Source of the DNA: CAVTGO01 sp963734275
GTDB lineage: Bacteria > Actinomycetota > UBA4738 > HRBIN12
Reading direction: 5' to 3'
Assembly: GCA_963734275.1 (NCBI GenBank)
Contig: CAVTGO010000007.1
Coordinates: 124,001-188,000, forward strand
DNA: 64,000 nt
Part shown: piece by piece, positions 8,052 to 16,153 of the stretch
Layout of the letters: each line of letters starts with the position of its first letter
Position numbering within the stretch: position 1 is the stretch's first letter
Position numbers and translations under genes: made by a program
Notes under the pieces: generated by a model
What the model was told of the DNA's origin: nothing
Databases searched by the model: none
The model's input: the letters and a program-made list of their open reading frames with translations, nothing else

Positions 8052-9421
8052 GCGCTCGTGTCGTCGTCGTCGGTGGGGGCTTGGCGGGGCTCGCGGCGGC
8101 GTACCGCTTGCTCGAGCGCGATCCGTCGCTGCAGCTCACGGTGCTCGAGGCCGGACCGGCCCCCGGCGGCAAGCTCGCGACGGCCGAGGTCGGCGGCCTG
8201 GAGCTCGACGCGGGACCCGACTCGTTCGTCGCTCGCAAGCCGTGGGCGGTCGACCTGTGCAGGGAACTCGGGCTCGAGCTCCTGGCGCCGGGCGCGAGCG
8301 GGGCCTTCGTCTGGACCGACCGTGGGCTCCTGGAGATGCCGCCGACGGCCCTCGGTGTGCCCGCCGACACCGACGACCTCGCGCGATGGGCGGGACTGTC
8401 CCGGTCCGGCCGCCTGCGCGCCCTGTCGGACCTGGTGCGCAAGCCCCACCCCCCCGAGGACGAGGAGTCGCTCGGATCGCTGCTCCGGCGGCGTCTCGGC
8501 GACGAGGCGGCCGATGTGTTGGTGGGACCCCTGCTCGGCGGGCTGTTCGCCGGCGACATCGACCGGCTGGGCGCCCGCGCCACCTTCCCCGAGCTCGCTT
8601 CGTGGGAGCTGGATCACGGCAGCCTGATCCGAGGCGCGAAGGCCGCCGGCAAGCTCGCGCGCGACGCCGGTCCCATCTTCCTTCGGCCCGCCGGCGGCGT
8701 CGGGCGGTTGCCCGCGGCGCTCGTCGGCGCGATCGGCGCCGAGCGGGTCCTCGCGACTGCGGCCGCCACGTCGATCGAGCCGGAGGGATCGGGCTCCGTC
8801 GTCCGCGCCGGGGACCGGGAGCACTCCGCCGACGCGGTCGTGGTCTCGACGCCCGCGTTCGTCGGTGCGGACCTGCTCGGGGAGCTCGCGCCGGAGGCCG
8901 CACGCGCTCTCGGCTCGATCCCGTACGCGAGCACCGGCGTCGTGCTGCTCGTCTACCCGGAGGGCACGGCCGATGCGCTCCCGGCCGCCACGGGCTTCGT
9001 CGTTCCCGCCGGCAAGGCGCCGATGACCGCCGCAACCTTCCTGTCCCGCAAGTGGCCGGACGCCGCGTTCGGCACGAGGGCCGTGCTCCGCTGCTTCGTC
9101 GGCGGGGTCGGCGCCGAGGACATCCTCGACGCGGCCGAGGGGGAGATCGTGGAGGCCGTGTGCCGGCACCTCGCGGCGGCGCTGCCGTTGCCCGAGCTCC
9201 CGATGGCCTCGGCCGTCGTCCGGTGGCCGCGCGCGATGCCGCAGTACGAGGTGGGGCACCTCGAGCGGGTCGCGGCGATCGAGGGAGCGCTGCCGCCGGG
9301 TATCGTCGTGGCGGGCAACGCGTACCGAGGCGTCGGCGTCGCCGACACGGTGCGGAGCGCGAACGAGGCCGCCGACGCCGTGCGAGCGCACCTGACCGAG
9401 CGAACGGAGCGAGTTCGATGA
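8048..9421 (+). CDS. hemY: Coproporphyrinogen III oxidase, FAD-dependent (HemY/CgoX)
   Basis: This enzyme oxidises coproporphyrinogen III to coproporphyrin III with FAD and O2. The 457-aa protein has an N-terminal dinucleotide fold (VVVVGGGLAGLAAAYRL), the GPAPGGKL turn, the ELDAGPDSFVARKP substrate-side motif (about 53-66), FLRPAGGVGRLPAAL, and the C-terminal FAD-binding VVAGNAYRGVGVADTVRSA. Translation starts at GTG 8048, overlapping the hemH stop by GTGA. Placement between hemH and hemQ supports the coproporphyrin rather than the protoporphyrin role. Confidence 0.93.
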   Translation: MSARVVVVGGGLAGLAAAYRLLERDPSLQLTVLEAGPAPGGKLATAEVGGLELDAGPDSFVARKPWAVDLCRELGLELLAPGASGAFVWTDRGLLEMPPTALGVPADTDDLARWAGLSRSGRLRALSDLVRKPHPPEDEESLGSLLRRRLGDEAADVLVGPLLGGLFAGDIDRLGARATFPELASWELDHGSLIRGAKAAGKLARDAGPIFLRPAGGVGRLPAALVGAIGAERVLATAAATSIEPEGSGSVVRAGDREHSADAVVVSTPAFVGADLLGELAPEAARALGSIPYASTGVVLLVYPEGTADALPAATGFVVPAGKAPMTAATFLSRKWPDAAFGTRAVLRCFVGGVGAEDILDAAEGEIVEAVCRHLAAALPLPELPMASAVVRWPRAMPQYEVGHLERVAAIEGALPPGIVVAGNAYRGVGVADTVRSANEAADAVRAHLTERTERVR

Positions 9422-10077
9422 GCGAGACCGTCTACGCCCTGTACCCGTGCTTCCGAGGCTCGTCGTCCTTCCGTGAGCTCGAGGCGGATGACGCGGCGCA
9501 GGAGGTCGAGAACCTGTTCAAGTCCTGGGACGAGGTCTTGGTCCGCGGGACGTACTCGACGGTCGGGTTCCGCGCGGACACGGACCTGATGCTCTGGCTC
9601 GTGGGCCCGACCCCGGACGCGATGCAGGACGCGCTCGTGGCGTTCCGACGCACCGAGGCCGGCCGCCGGCTCGAGCTCTCGTGGACGTTCATGGGCGTCG
9701 TGAAGCCGGCCGAGTTCACCCCCGGCCACGCGCCCGCGTTCGTGAAGGGTGAACCCCCGAAGAGGTACCTCAACGTGTACCCGTTCGTCCGCTCGCTGGA
9801 GTGGTACCTGCTCCCGAGCGAGGAGCGCTCCGCCCTGCTCCGCGAGCACGGCGAGATCGGACGCGAGTTCCCCGACGTGCTGGCCAACACGACGAGCGCG
9901 TTCGGCATCAACGACTGGGAGTGGATCCTCGCGTTCGAGGCCGACGAGCTCGACCGCATCGTCGACTGCATCCGCCGCCTCCGCGGGGCCGCCGCGCGCC
10001 GGTTCACGAAGGAGGAGATCCCGTTCGTGACCGGGATCCGCAAGGACGTGCGCGCCGCCTTCGCCGACCTCACCTAG
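9418..10077 (+). CDS. hemQ: Coproheme decarboxylase (HemQ/ChdC)
   Basis: HemQ decarboxylates coproheme to haem b with H2O2, the last step of the Gram-positive route. The 219-aa protein is a chlorite-dismutase-fold member of normal size. It contains GFRADTDLMLWLVGPT, the YPFVRSLEWYLLP strand with the catalytic Tyr, EHGEIGREF, and the C-terminal WILAFEADELDRIVDCIRRLR segment. The family haem ligand is a C-terminal His; here I cannot place it with certainty by eye. The ATG overlaps the hemY stop (ATGA), which couples the last two enzymes. Confidence 0.93.
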   Translation: MSETVYALYPCFRGSSSFRELEADDAAQEVENLFKSWDEVLVRGTYSTVGFRADTDLMLWLVGPTPDAMQDALVAFRRTEAGRRLELSWTFMGVVKPAEFTPGHAPAFVKGEPPKRYLNVYPFVRSLEWYLLPSEERSALLREHGEIGREFPDVLANTTSAFGINDWEWILAFEADELDRIVDCIRRLRGAAARRFTKEEIPFVTGIRKDVRAAFADLT

Positions 10078-10136
10078 CGGGTCGTCTCGCCATCGCGCCA
10101 TAATGGGGGGTCAAGCCCGGCGAACGGAGGTCTTCC

Positions 10137-10259
10137 ATGGCGAAGGCGAAGGATCGCGGCAGCGACAAGCTGACGAAGCGGACCGCGCAGAAGTCCATCA
10201 AGGAGAAGCGCGCCGCGAAGAAGGCGAAGAAGGCGGCCTCCTCGGCCAAGTCCGAGTAG
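10137..10259 (+). CDS. Lys-rich 40-aa small protein
   Basis: A 40-residue frame begins at ATG 10137, 7 nt after a good ribosome binding site (CGGAGG). It reads as an extremely basic peptide with about 12 Lys and repeated AAKKAKKAA. It should be disordered or helical and could bind nucleic acid or acidic surfaces; no family is recognised. It sits in the gap between hemQ and leucine dehydrogenase. A clear Shine-Dalgarno site and low-complexity tails of this sort, common in small actinobacterial proteins, favour a real gene. No homology can be checked here. Confidence 0.5.
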   Translation: MAKAKDRGSDKLTKRTAQKSIKEKRAAKKAKKAASSAKSE

Positions 10260-10261
10260 CG

Positions 10262-11320
10262 GTGTTCGAGGAGATCCTCCGCGCCTGGGACGGCGAGGAG
10301 GTCGTCGTTCGCTTCGACCAGCCGGCGCGGACCTGGATGCTGGTCGGTGTCCACTCGACGGTGCTCGGCCCGGCGGCCGGCGGGACGCGCATGAAGATCT
10401 ACCCGGCGCCCGCCGACGCGCTCCGAGATGTCCTCCGACTGTCCTCGGCGATGACCAGCAAGATGGCGATGGCCGGCGTGCCGTTCGGTGGTGGCAAGGC
10501 GGTGCTCGCGGTTCCGGAGATCCCGCGCGGGGCTGCCAGGCGCGAGCTGATGCTCCGCCACGGCGAGCTCGTCGAGTCGCTGCACGGCACGTACATGACC
10601 GCGTGCGACATGAACACCACGCCGGACGACATGGACGTGATCTCGGAGCGGTCCTCCTCCGTGTTCGGCCGGACGGAGGGCAACGGCGGCTCGGGGACCT
10701 CGGCGCCGAACACGGCCGTCGGCGTGTTCCACGGCATCAGAGCCAGCGTCGCGCACGCGTTCGGCTCGGACGACCTGGCCGGGCGGACGGTAGCCGTCCA
10801 GGGCGTCGGCGCGGTGGGCGATCCGCTCTCGAGGATGCTCGCGGAGGCGGGCACCCGGCTCACGATCGCCGACGTGGACGAGGTCCGCGCCAAGGAGCTC
10901 GCGACCGAGCTCGACGCCGAGGCCGTGCCGGCCGAGACCATCCTGCAGACCGAGGCCGACGTCGTATCGCCCTGCGCGACCGGCGGCGTCCTGGACGCCG
11001 CCTCCATCGCGCTCCTGCGGTGCCGGGTCGTGGCCGGCGCCGCGAACAACCAGCTCGGCGAGCCCCGCGACGCCGAGCGTCTGAGCGGACGCGGCATCCT
11101 CTACGCGCCCGACTACGTGGTCAACGCGGGCGGGGTGATCCACCTCGTCGGGTACGAGCAGCTCGGTGAGACCGACGAGCAGGTGGACGCGCGGCTGCGC
11201 GCGATCGCCGACACGCTCGGCGAGGTGTTCCGGCTCGCGGACGAGCGCGGCATCTCGACGGGTGCAGCCGCGGACGCCATCGTGGAGCAGCGCCTGGCGG
11301 ACGCGCGGAGCTCGGTCTGA
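10262..11320 (+). CDS. ldh: Leucine dehydrogenase (Leu/Phe/Val dehydrogenase family)
   Basis: This NAD-dependent oxidative deaminase converts a branched-chain or aromatic amino acid to its 2-oxo acid. The 352-aa protein has the Glu/Leu/Phe/Val dehydrogenase fold: GPAAGGTRM, MAMAGVPFGGGKAVL with the catalytic Lys pair (about 68-80), a TACDMNTTPDDMD Asp motif (about 115), the Rossmann loop VAVQGVGAVGDPL (about 178), and GAANNQL. The GTG start at 10262 lies 2 nt after the small-protein stop, suggesting co-transcription. The leucine preference is inferred from family length only. Confidence 0.9.
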   Translation: MFEEILRAWDGEEVVVRFDQPARTWMLVGVHSTVLGPAAGGTRMKIYPAPADALRDVLRLSSAMTSKMAMAGVPFGGGKAVLAVPEIPRGAARRELMLRHGELVESLHGTYMTACDMNTTPDDMDVISERSSSVFGRTEGNGGSGTSAPNTAVGVFHGIRASVAHAFGSDDLAGRTVAVQGVGAVGDPLSRMLAEAGTRLTIADVDEVRAKELATELDAEAVPAETILQTEADVVSPCATGGVLDAASIALLRCRVVAGAANNQLGEPRDAERLSGRGILYAPDYVVNAGGVIHLVGYEQLGETDEQVDARLRAIADTLGEVFRLADERGISTGAAADAIVEQRLADARSSV

Positions 11321-11652
11321 TGGCGCGCGACCTGGCGTCGATGGTCTGCGTGCCCTGCCGTGGCGGCGTCCCACCCCTCACGCCCGAGGAGATCGCCCCG
11401 TACCTCGCCGACCTCGGGAACGGCTGGGAGGTCGTGGACGATCACCACCTCCGCAAGGAGTACGAGCTCAAGAACTTCCGGGAGGCGCTCGACCTCACGA
11501 ACCGCGTGGGCGAGCTGGCTGAGGAGATCGGCCACCATCCCGACATCGAGCTCGCGTGGGGGCGCGTCGTCCTCACGATCTGGACGCACAAGATCGACGG
11601 CCTGAACGAGGCCGACTTCATCTTCGCCGCGAAGGCCGACCGACTCGCGTGA
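11320..11652 (+). CDS. phhB: 4a-hydroxytetrahydrobiopterin dehydratase (pterin-4a-carbinolamine dehydratase)
   Basis: This enzyme recycles the pterin cofactor of aromatic amino acid hydroxylases. Of the 110 aa, the last 90 are the PCD domain, with KEYELKNFREALDLTNRVG and the catalytic GHHPDIELAWGRVVL segment, then WTHKIDGLNEADF. No aromatic hydroxylase is visible in the window, so its partner is elsewhere or it has another role. Its ATG overlaps the leucine dehydrogenase stop by one base (TGATG) and its stop overlaps the following VOC gene (GTGA). Confidence 0.88.
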   Translation: MARDLASMVCVPCRGGVPPLTPEEIAPYLADLGNGWEVVDDHHLRKEYELKNFREALDLTNRVGELAEEIGHHPDIELAWGRVVLTIWTHKIDGLNEADFIFAAKADRLA

Positions 11653-12011
11653 CGGTCCGCTTCCGGGAGGTCGTGATCGACTGCTCCAACCCGCGGGCGC
11701 TGGCGCGCTTCTGGGCCGAGGCGACCGGCTACGCGCTCGATCAGGACCACGAGGACTGGGCGTCCGTCGTCGGCGAGGGCGATCGAGCGATCATCATCGC
11801 GTTCCAGCAGGTCCCCGAGGGCAAGGTCGTCAAGAACCGGGTTCACGTCGACCTGAGCGCCGCGGACGTCGAGGCCGAGGCGCTCCGGGTGGAGGGGCTC
11901 GGCGCGACCCGCCGTTGGGTCTCGGACGATCCCGAGGACCCGTTCATCGTCCTCGCCGACCCCGAGGACAACGAGTTCTGCATCGTCCTCGAACGGGGGG
12001 CGCCGGGCTAG
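11649..12011 (+). CDS. VOC-fold (glyoxalase/bleomycin-resistance) protein
   Basis: A 120-aa protein with one vicinal-oxygen-chelate repeat pair. It begins FREVVIDCSNPRALARFWAEATGY and ends DPEDNEFCIVLERG, the pattern of the glyoxalase-like group often found in actinobacteria. The substrate cannot be inferred. The GTG start at 11649 overlaps the phhB stop. The stop overlaps the convergent msrA stop by 4 bp, so this is the last gene of its transcript. Confidence 0.8.
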   Translation: MTVRFREVVIDCSNPRALARFWAEATGYALDQDHEDWASVVGEGDRAIIIAFQQVPEGKVVKNRVHVDLSAADVEAEALRVEGLGATRRWVSDDPEDPFIVLADPEDNEFCIVLERGAPG

Positions 12012-12538
12012 GCCTGCGCGCTCACGAGGCCGAGCTCCTTCAGCGTCCCCCACGGGATCACGTGGCAGTAGGGCTCGTGGCCGTTCTTGTCGTAGTAGCG
12101 CTGGTGGTAGTCCTCGGCCGTCCAGAACGGGCCGGCGGGCGCGATCTCGGTCGAGATCGGCCGGTCGAACCGCGACTGCGCGCGCTCCCGGGAGGCGAGG
12201 GCGGCGGCCCGCTGCTCCTCAGAGCTCGTGAAGATCGCGCTGCGGTACTGGTCGCCGACGTCCGGACCCTGTCGGTTCACCTGGGTCGGGTCGTGCATCG
12301 CCCAGAACACCTCCAGGAGCTGGTCGAACGTGACGGCCTCCGGGTCGAACTCGACGCGCATCACCTCGGCGTGGCCGGTGCCGTGCGAGCACACGTCGCG
12401 GTACGTCGGGTGCTCGGTGTGACCGCCCGCGTAGCCGACCTCCGTGTTCACGACTCCGGGCACGCGCTCGAAGACGTACTCGACGCCCCAGAAGCAGCCG
12501 GCGCCGAAGATCGCGGTCTCGGTGGGCACGGTGAACAT
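12008..12538 (-). CDS. msrA: Peptide-methionine (S)-S-oxide reductase MsrA
   Basis: MsrA repairs methionine S-sulfoxide in proteins. The 176-aa protein carries the catalytic GCFWG box (about residues 12-16), the GYAGG and HPTYRDVCSHGTGHAE segments, MHDPTQVNRQGPDVGDQYRS and the C-terminal HQRYYDKNG. It lacks the extra resolving cysteines of the longest forms, apart from one near the C terminus (EPYCHVIP). A GAGG lies just upstream of the ATG on the minus strand. It diverges from the zinc-finger gene across a 65-bp spacer that must hold both promoters. Confidence 0.95.
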   Translation of the reverse strand: MFTVPTETAIFGAGCFWGVEYVFERVPGVVNTEVGYAGGHTEHPTYRDVCSHGTGHAEVMRVEFDPEAVTFDQLLEVFWAMHDPTQVNRQGPDVGDQYRSAIFTSSEEQRAAALASRERAQSRFDRPISTEIAPAGPFWTAEDYHQRYYDKNGHEPYCHVIPWGTLKELGLVSAQA

Positions 12539-12603
12539 CCTCCTTCGGTGGGTTCATCCCTATCGTCAGGCGAACCGGTGGAACGTTACAGTCCCTGGGA
12601 ACG

Positions 12604-13005
12604 ATGAGCGATCGCGCGCGCCGTCACGACGAGATCCTCGGCGCCACCGTCGTGCTGACCGGATGGGCCCTCGACCGCAGCGAGGAGTTGTCCGATGCCG
12701 TGCGTGAGCTCACCTCCGAGGCGGTCGACCTCGCCGCGATCGAGCCACCGCTCGTCGTCCTGGCGAAGGCGTCGCTCGAGAGGGCGGAGGCCGCGCGGAC
12801 GCGCCTGACCGCCGCCGGCGGGTCGGTGGAACTCGCGGATGCATGGGTCACGCGCGAGTCGGCTCCACCGGTCGCCGAACGCTCGACGTGCCCGTTCTGC
12901 GGTTCGGCGAAGACGCAGCCCTACACGCACGCCGGTCCCGGCGCGAGGAAGACGATGAAGTGCACGACCTGCGGCCGGACGTTCCGCGTCGGCTCCGGCC
13001 GCTAG
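12604..13005 (+). CDS. L7/L12-C-terminal-like domain joined to a C4 zinc finger
   Basis: I do not recognise a named family. The 133-aa protein has a helical middle (about residues 45-80) whose end, LERAEAARTRLTAAGGSVEL, resembles the C-terminal domain of ribosomal protein L7/L12. The tail is a zinc ribbon, CPFCGS at about 97-102 and MKCTTCGRTF at about 119-128, with two CxxC pairs. Such a layout suggests an RNA-, ribosome- or protein-binding accessory factor. That is inference. It diverges from msrA, and its stop lies 4 bp before the convergent hemL. Confidence 0.65.
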   Translation: MSDRARRHDEILGATVVLTGWALDRSEELSDAVRELTSEAVDLAAIEPPLVVLAKASLERAEAARTRLTAAGGSVELADAWVTRESAPPVAERSTCPFCGSAKTQPYTHAGPGARKTMKCTTCGRTFRVGSGR

Positions 13006-13009
13006 AACC

Positions 13010-14286
13010 TCAGCCCTCGAACGAGACGGCCGCGGCGAGGATCCGCTCGACCTCCTCGGGCCCGTGCGCGGTCCCGAGGGTCCACAGCTCGTAGCCCGAG
13101 GGCGGCAGGGCGACGCCCTGGTCGAGGAGATGGTGGAAGAAGCGGGCGTACCGCTCGTGACCGGCGGCCTTCGCGTGCTCGAAGTTCCGGACCGGGCCGG
13201 GTGTGAAGGAGACGCTGAACATCGAGCCCGCGCGGTTGATCACCACGGGGAGGCTCCGCTCGGCGAAGGCCCCGGCGAGCCCCTCCACCAGCGCCGTCGC
13301 CGTCCGCTCCAGCGCGGGATACGGGTCGAGCTCGCGGGCGAGGTCGAGCGCCGCGATCCCCGCCGCGACGGCGACCGGGTTCCCGCTGAGCGTCCCCGCC
13401 TGGTACACGGGCCCGACGGGCGCGAGGTGCTCCATCACGTCGCGCCGCCCGCCGAACGCCGCACAAGGGAACCCACCGCCCATCACCTTGCCGAGGACCG
13501 TGAGGTCGGGCGCGAGACCGTAGTGCCCCTGTGCCCCGGAGTACGCGAGCCGGAACCCGGTGATCACCTCGTCGAGGATCAGCAGTGCGCCGTGCGATGT
13601 GCAGAGCTCGCGCAGGCCCTCGAGGAAGCCGGGCTCGGGCGGCACGACGCCCATGTTCGCTGCGACCGGCTCGATGATCGACCGATGCGATCTCGCCGCC
13701 GCGCTCGGCGAACGCGCCCTTCACGGCCTCGAGGTCGTTGAACGGCACGGTGACGCGTGTCGCGTGCCGCGCCCTCGGCCACGCCGGGCGAGCCGGGGAT
13801 CCCGAGCGTCGCCACGCCGGACCCGGCGCCCTTCGCGAGGAGCGCGTCCGCGTGCCCGTGGTAGCAACCCTCGAACTTCAGCACCAGGTCCCGGCCGGTG
13901 AACCCGCGCGCCAGCCGGACCGCGCTCATGGCGGCCTCGGTGCCGCTCGACACGAGGCGGACCATCTCGACGGCGGGCATCGCCGCGGTGATGCGCTCGG
14001 CGAGCTCGACCTCGAGCTCGGTCGGCGCGCCGAACGTCGTCCCGCGGTCGACCGCCGCCTTCGCTGCCTCGACGATCTCGGCCCGCGCGTGTCCGAACAG
14101 AAGGGCTCCCCACGACTGCACGAGGTCGACGTACCGGTTGCCGTCGGCGTCGATCAGGTAGGCGCCCTCACCCCGGACCGCGAACCGCGGGGTCCCGCCG
14201 ACGGCGCCGAACGCCCGGACCGGCGAGTCCACCCCGCCGGGGATCACGCGCCGAGCGCGTTCGAACAGGTCCTCGGACCGGGTCAC
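13010..14286 (-). CDS. hemL: Glutamate-1-semialdehyde 2,1-aminomutase, two frameshifts
   Basis: HemL is the PLP enzyme that makes 5-aminolevulinate from glutamate-1-semialdehyde. The protein is recognisable end to end: RVIPGGVDSPVRAFGAVGG at the N terminus, SWGALLFGHA, VSSGTEAAMSAVRLARG, FEGCYHGHADALL, then ANMGVVPP, LLILDEVITGF, the PLP-Lys segment VLGKVMGGGFP and YQAGTLSGNP. Reading needs two single-base corrections (one extra base near 13,755 and one near 13,680); the region between is read as VPFNDLEAV. Corrected length is about 424 aa, normal for HemL. The start is GTG 14286. Sequencing indels are more likely than loss, because the pathway is otherwise complete. Confidence 0.9.
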
Positions 14287-14306
14287 GCCGGCCAGTCTAG
14301 AGACCC

Positions 14307-14702
14307 CTACTCACCCGCGGGCCAGTGCTCTACCTCGAGCTCCCGCATCGGGAAGTCCTTGGGGTTCCCCGTCGCGAGCCGGGCGCCGATCCCGATCGCA
14401 GCCGCAGCGATCAAGGCATCTGCCTGCGACAGCGTGCGGCCCGATCTCCGGTAGCGCCGTCGCCACCAGCCGGCCAGACGTCCCTCGGCGATCCCGAGGG
14501 GTGCCGTGGACAAGCCCTCGAACATCGCCGAGGTCCGCTCGCGTTCGTTGGGCCGCAGCCACGCCGTGACCTCCTCCACGGTGATGGCGCAGACGTATGG
14601 GACGTCGCCCTGGACCTCGAGCGCCAGGAAGCGATCCGTCGTCAGTGGTCGTTGCTTCAGGACGTCGATCACGACCGTCGTATCGAGAAGGATGAGCGCC
14701 AT
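14307..14702 (-). CDS. vapC: VapC-type PIN-domain ribonuclease toxin
   Basis: A 131-aa PIN-domain protein. It starts MALILLDTTVVIDVLK with the first catalytic Asp, has the acidic ITVEEV strand, and carries SQADALIAAAA and LATGNPKDF with the later acidic residues. The ATG at 14702 overlaps the stop of the upstream antitoxin gene, the classical vapBC arrangement, so the longer frame upstream is not the start. VapC toxins cleave tRNA or rRNA until bound by VapB. Confidence 0.86.
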   Translation of the reverse strand: MALILLDTTVVIDVLKQRPLTTDRFLALEVQGDVPYVCAITVEEVTAWLRPNERERTSAMFEGLSTAPLGIAEGRLAGWWRRRYRRSGRTLSQADALIAAAAIGIGARLATGNPKDFPMRELEVEHWPAGE

Positions 14703-14941
14703 CAGCCGACGCGCCGCGGATCCTCTCGCCGGGAAGCGTGGACCCACGTCGCCACGTCGTCATCCCACGGGTGGTCTTCGTCGGCGATGGCGCCGACGGC
14801 CGAGCGGATCTTCCGCCAACGCCGCTCCTGATCCACCTTGGCCCGAACGGCCTCGGCGATGAACGGGCTGCGGCCCCGGTCGCCGACGAGCGCGTCGAGC
14901 TCCTCGAGGAGGTCGTCGTCCAGGAAGATGTGCACACGCAT
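14702..14941 (-). CDS. vapB: VapB-type ribbon-helix-helix antitoxin
   Basis: A 79-aa protein starting MRVHIFLDDDLLEELDALVG. This is a ribbon-helix-helix DNA-binding N terminus, followed by GDRGRSPFIAEAVRAK and an acidic toxin-binding tail with DEDHPWDDD. It is directly upstream of, and overlaps, vapC. The pair normally represses its own promoter. The ATG at 14941 is preferred over the ATG at 14986 because the ribbon begins right after it. Confidence 0.82.
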   Translation of the reverse strand: MRVHIFLDDDLLEELDALVGDRGRSPFIAEAVRAKVDQERRWRKIRSAVGAIADEDHPWDDDVATWVHASRREDPRRVG

Positions 14942-15004
14942 AGGCACACACGATAGCACACTTTGGGGGTAGGAGGGAACGAGCATCAGGGAGGGCGGGG
15001 GTGA

Positions 15005-15988
15005 TCAGTCGGCAAGCCAGTCGGCGGCGTCCTTCGCGTGGTACGTGAGGACGAGGTCCGCGCCGGCGCGGCGGATCGAGGTGAGGACCTCGAGCACCGT
15101 CGAGCGCTCATCGAGCCAGCCGTTCGCGGCCGCGGCCTTCACCATCGCGTACTCGCCGCTCACGTTGTACGCGGCCATCGGGAAGCGCGTCTCGCTCTTC
15201 GCGCGGCGGATCACGTCGAGGTAGGGGAGCGCGGGCTTGACCATCACGACGTCGGCGCCCTCGGCGATGTCGCCGCGGATCTCGCGGATCGCCTCGTCCG
15301 CGTTCGGCGGGTCCATCTGGTAGCCCGTGCGGTCGCCGAACCGCGGCGCGCACTCGGCGGCCTCGCGGAACGGGCCGTAGAAGCTGGACGCGAACTTCGC
15401 CGCGTACGACATGATCCCGACGCCGCCGAAGCCGCCCTGGTCCAGCGCATCGCGGATCGCCGCGACCTGCCCGTCCATCATCCCGCTCGGGCCGACGAGG
15501 TGAGCGCCCGCCTCCGCCTGCGCGAGCGCGATCCTGCGGTACCGCTCGAGGGTGGCGTCGTTGTCCACGTTGCCGTCGGCGTCGAGCACCCCGCAGTGCC
15601 CGTGGTCCGTGTACTCGTCCAGGCAGAGGTCGGCGATCAGGACGTGCTCGTCGCCGAGCTCCTCGCGCAGGACCCGGAGTGCCTGCTGCGCGATGCCTTC
15701 CGCGTCCCACGCCTCGGAGCCCTCGGCGTCCTTGTGCTCGGGGACGCCGAACAGCATGAACGCGAGCACCCCGCGGCTCGCGATCTCCGCGACCTCTTTG
15801 CGGAGGGACTCCAGCGTGTGCTGGGACTGCCCCGGCATCGAGCCGATCGGGACCGGCTCGGTCACGCCCTCCTTCACGAACAGGGGCGCGATCAGGTGGC
15901 GCTGGGTGAGGTCGGTCTCGCGGATCAGCGCACGGAGGGCGGGGGTGCGTCGCATCCGGCGCGGCCGCTGCCTGGGGAAGCCGCTCAT
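15005..15988 (-). CDS. hemB: Porphobilinogen synthase (ALA dehydratase)
   Basis: HemB condenses two 5-aminolevulinates to porphobilinogen. The 327-aa protein contains LIAPLFVKEG, the metal-site region LIADLCLDEYTDHGHCG, SGMMDGQV, SYAAKFASSFYGPFR with the first active-site Lys (about residue 197), and MVKPALPYLDVI with the Schiff-base Lys. The metal region has DLCLDEYTDHGHCG rather than the three-Cys zinc site, as in Mg-type enzymes. It is intact and lies between vapBC and the hemDCA genes on the same strand. Confidence 0.95.
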   Translation of the reverse strand: MSGFPRQRPRRMRRTPALRALIRETDLTQRHLIAPLFVKEGVTEPVPIGSMPGQSQHTLESLRKEVAEIASRGVLAFMLFGVPEHKDAEGSEAWDAEGIAQQALRVLREELGDEHVLIADLCLDEYTDHGHCGVLDADGNVDNDATLERYRRIALAQAEAGAHLVGPSGMMDGQVAAIRDALDQGGFGGVGIMSYAAKFASSFYGPFREAAECAPRFGDRTGYQMDPPNADEAIREIRGDIAEGADVVMVKPALPYLDVIRRAKSETRFPMAAYNVSGEYAMVKAAAANGWLDERSTVLEVLTSIRRAGADLVLTYHAKDAADWLAD

Positions 15989-15997
15989 GGCGTGATT

Positions 15998-16144
15998 CTA
16001 CGAGCCGGCCGGTCGATCGCTCCGATCGCGCTGCGTTTCGAGCAAGTGCCGGATCGCCATGACGTTGAACGCGATCGTGATGATCGCGATCGCCACGGCG
16101 ATCGAGAGCACGAAGAGCAAGATCTCGATCCAGTTCTCGTCCAT
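15998..16144 (-). CDS. 48-aa single-span membrane protein
   Basis: A 48-residue frame starts at ATG 16144 and stops 9 bp before hemB. It has an acidic N terminus (MDENWIE), one hydrophobic segment at about residues 7-29 (LLFVLSIAVAIAIITIAFNV) and a basic C-terminal tail. It should be a small inner-membrane peptide. It lies between hemD and hemB in the same orientation, so it may be co-transcribed. No family is known to me; position and composition are the only support. Confidence 0.48.
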   Translation of the reverse strand: MDENWIEILLFVLSIAVAIAIITIAFNVMAIRHLLETQRDRSDRPAGS

Positions 16145-16153
16145 ACCCGCACC

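Noticed and set aside
9391..9420. CGAAC...GTTCG near the end of hemY as a second LexA box
   Set aside because: The half-sites are separated by 7 bp, not 4, and lie inside coding sequence.
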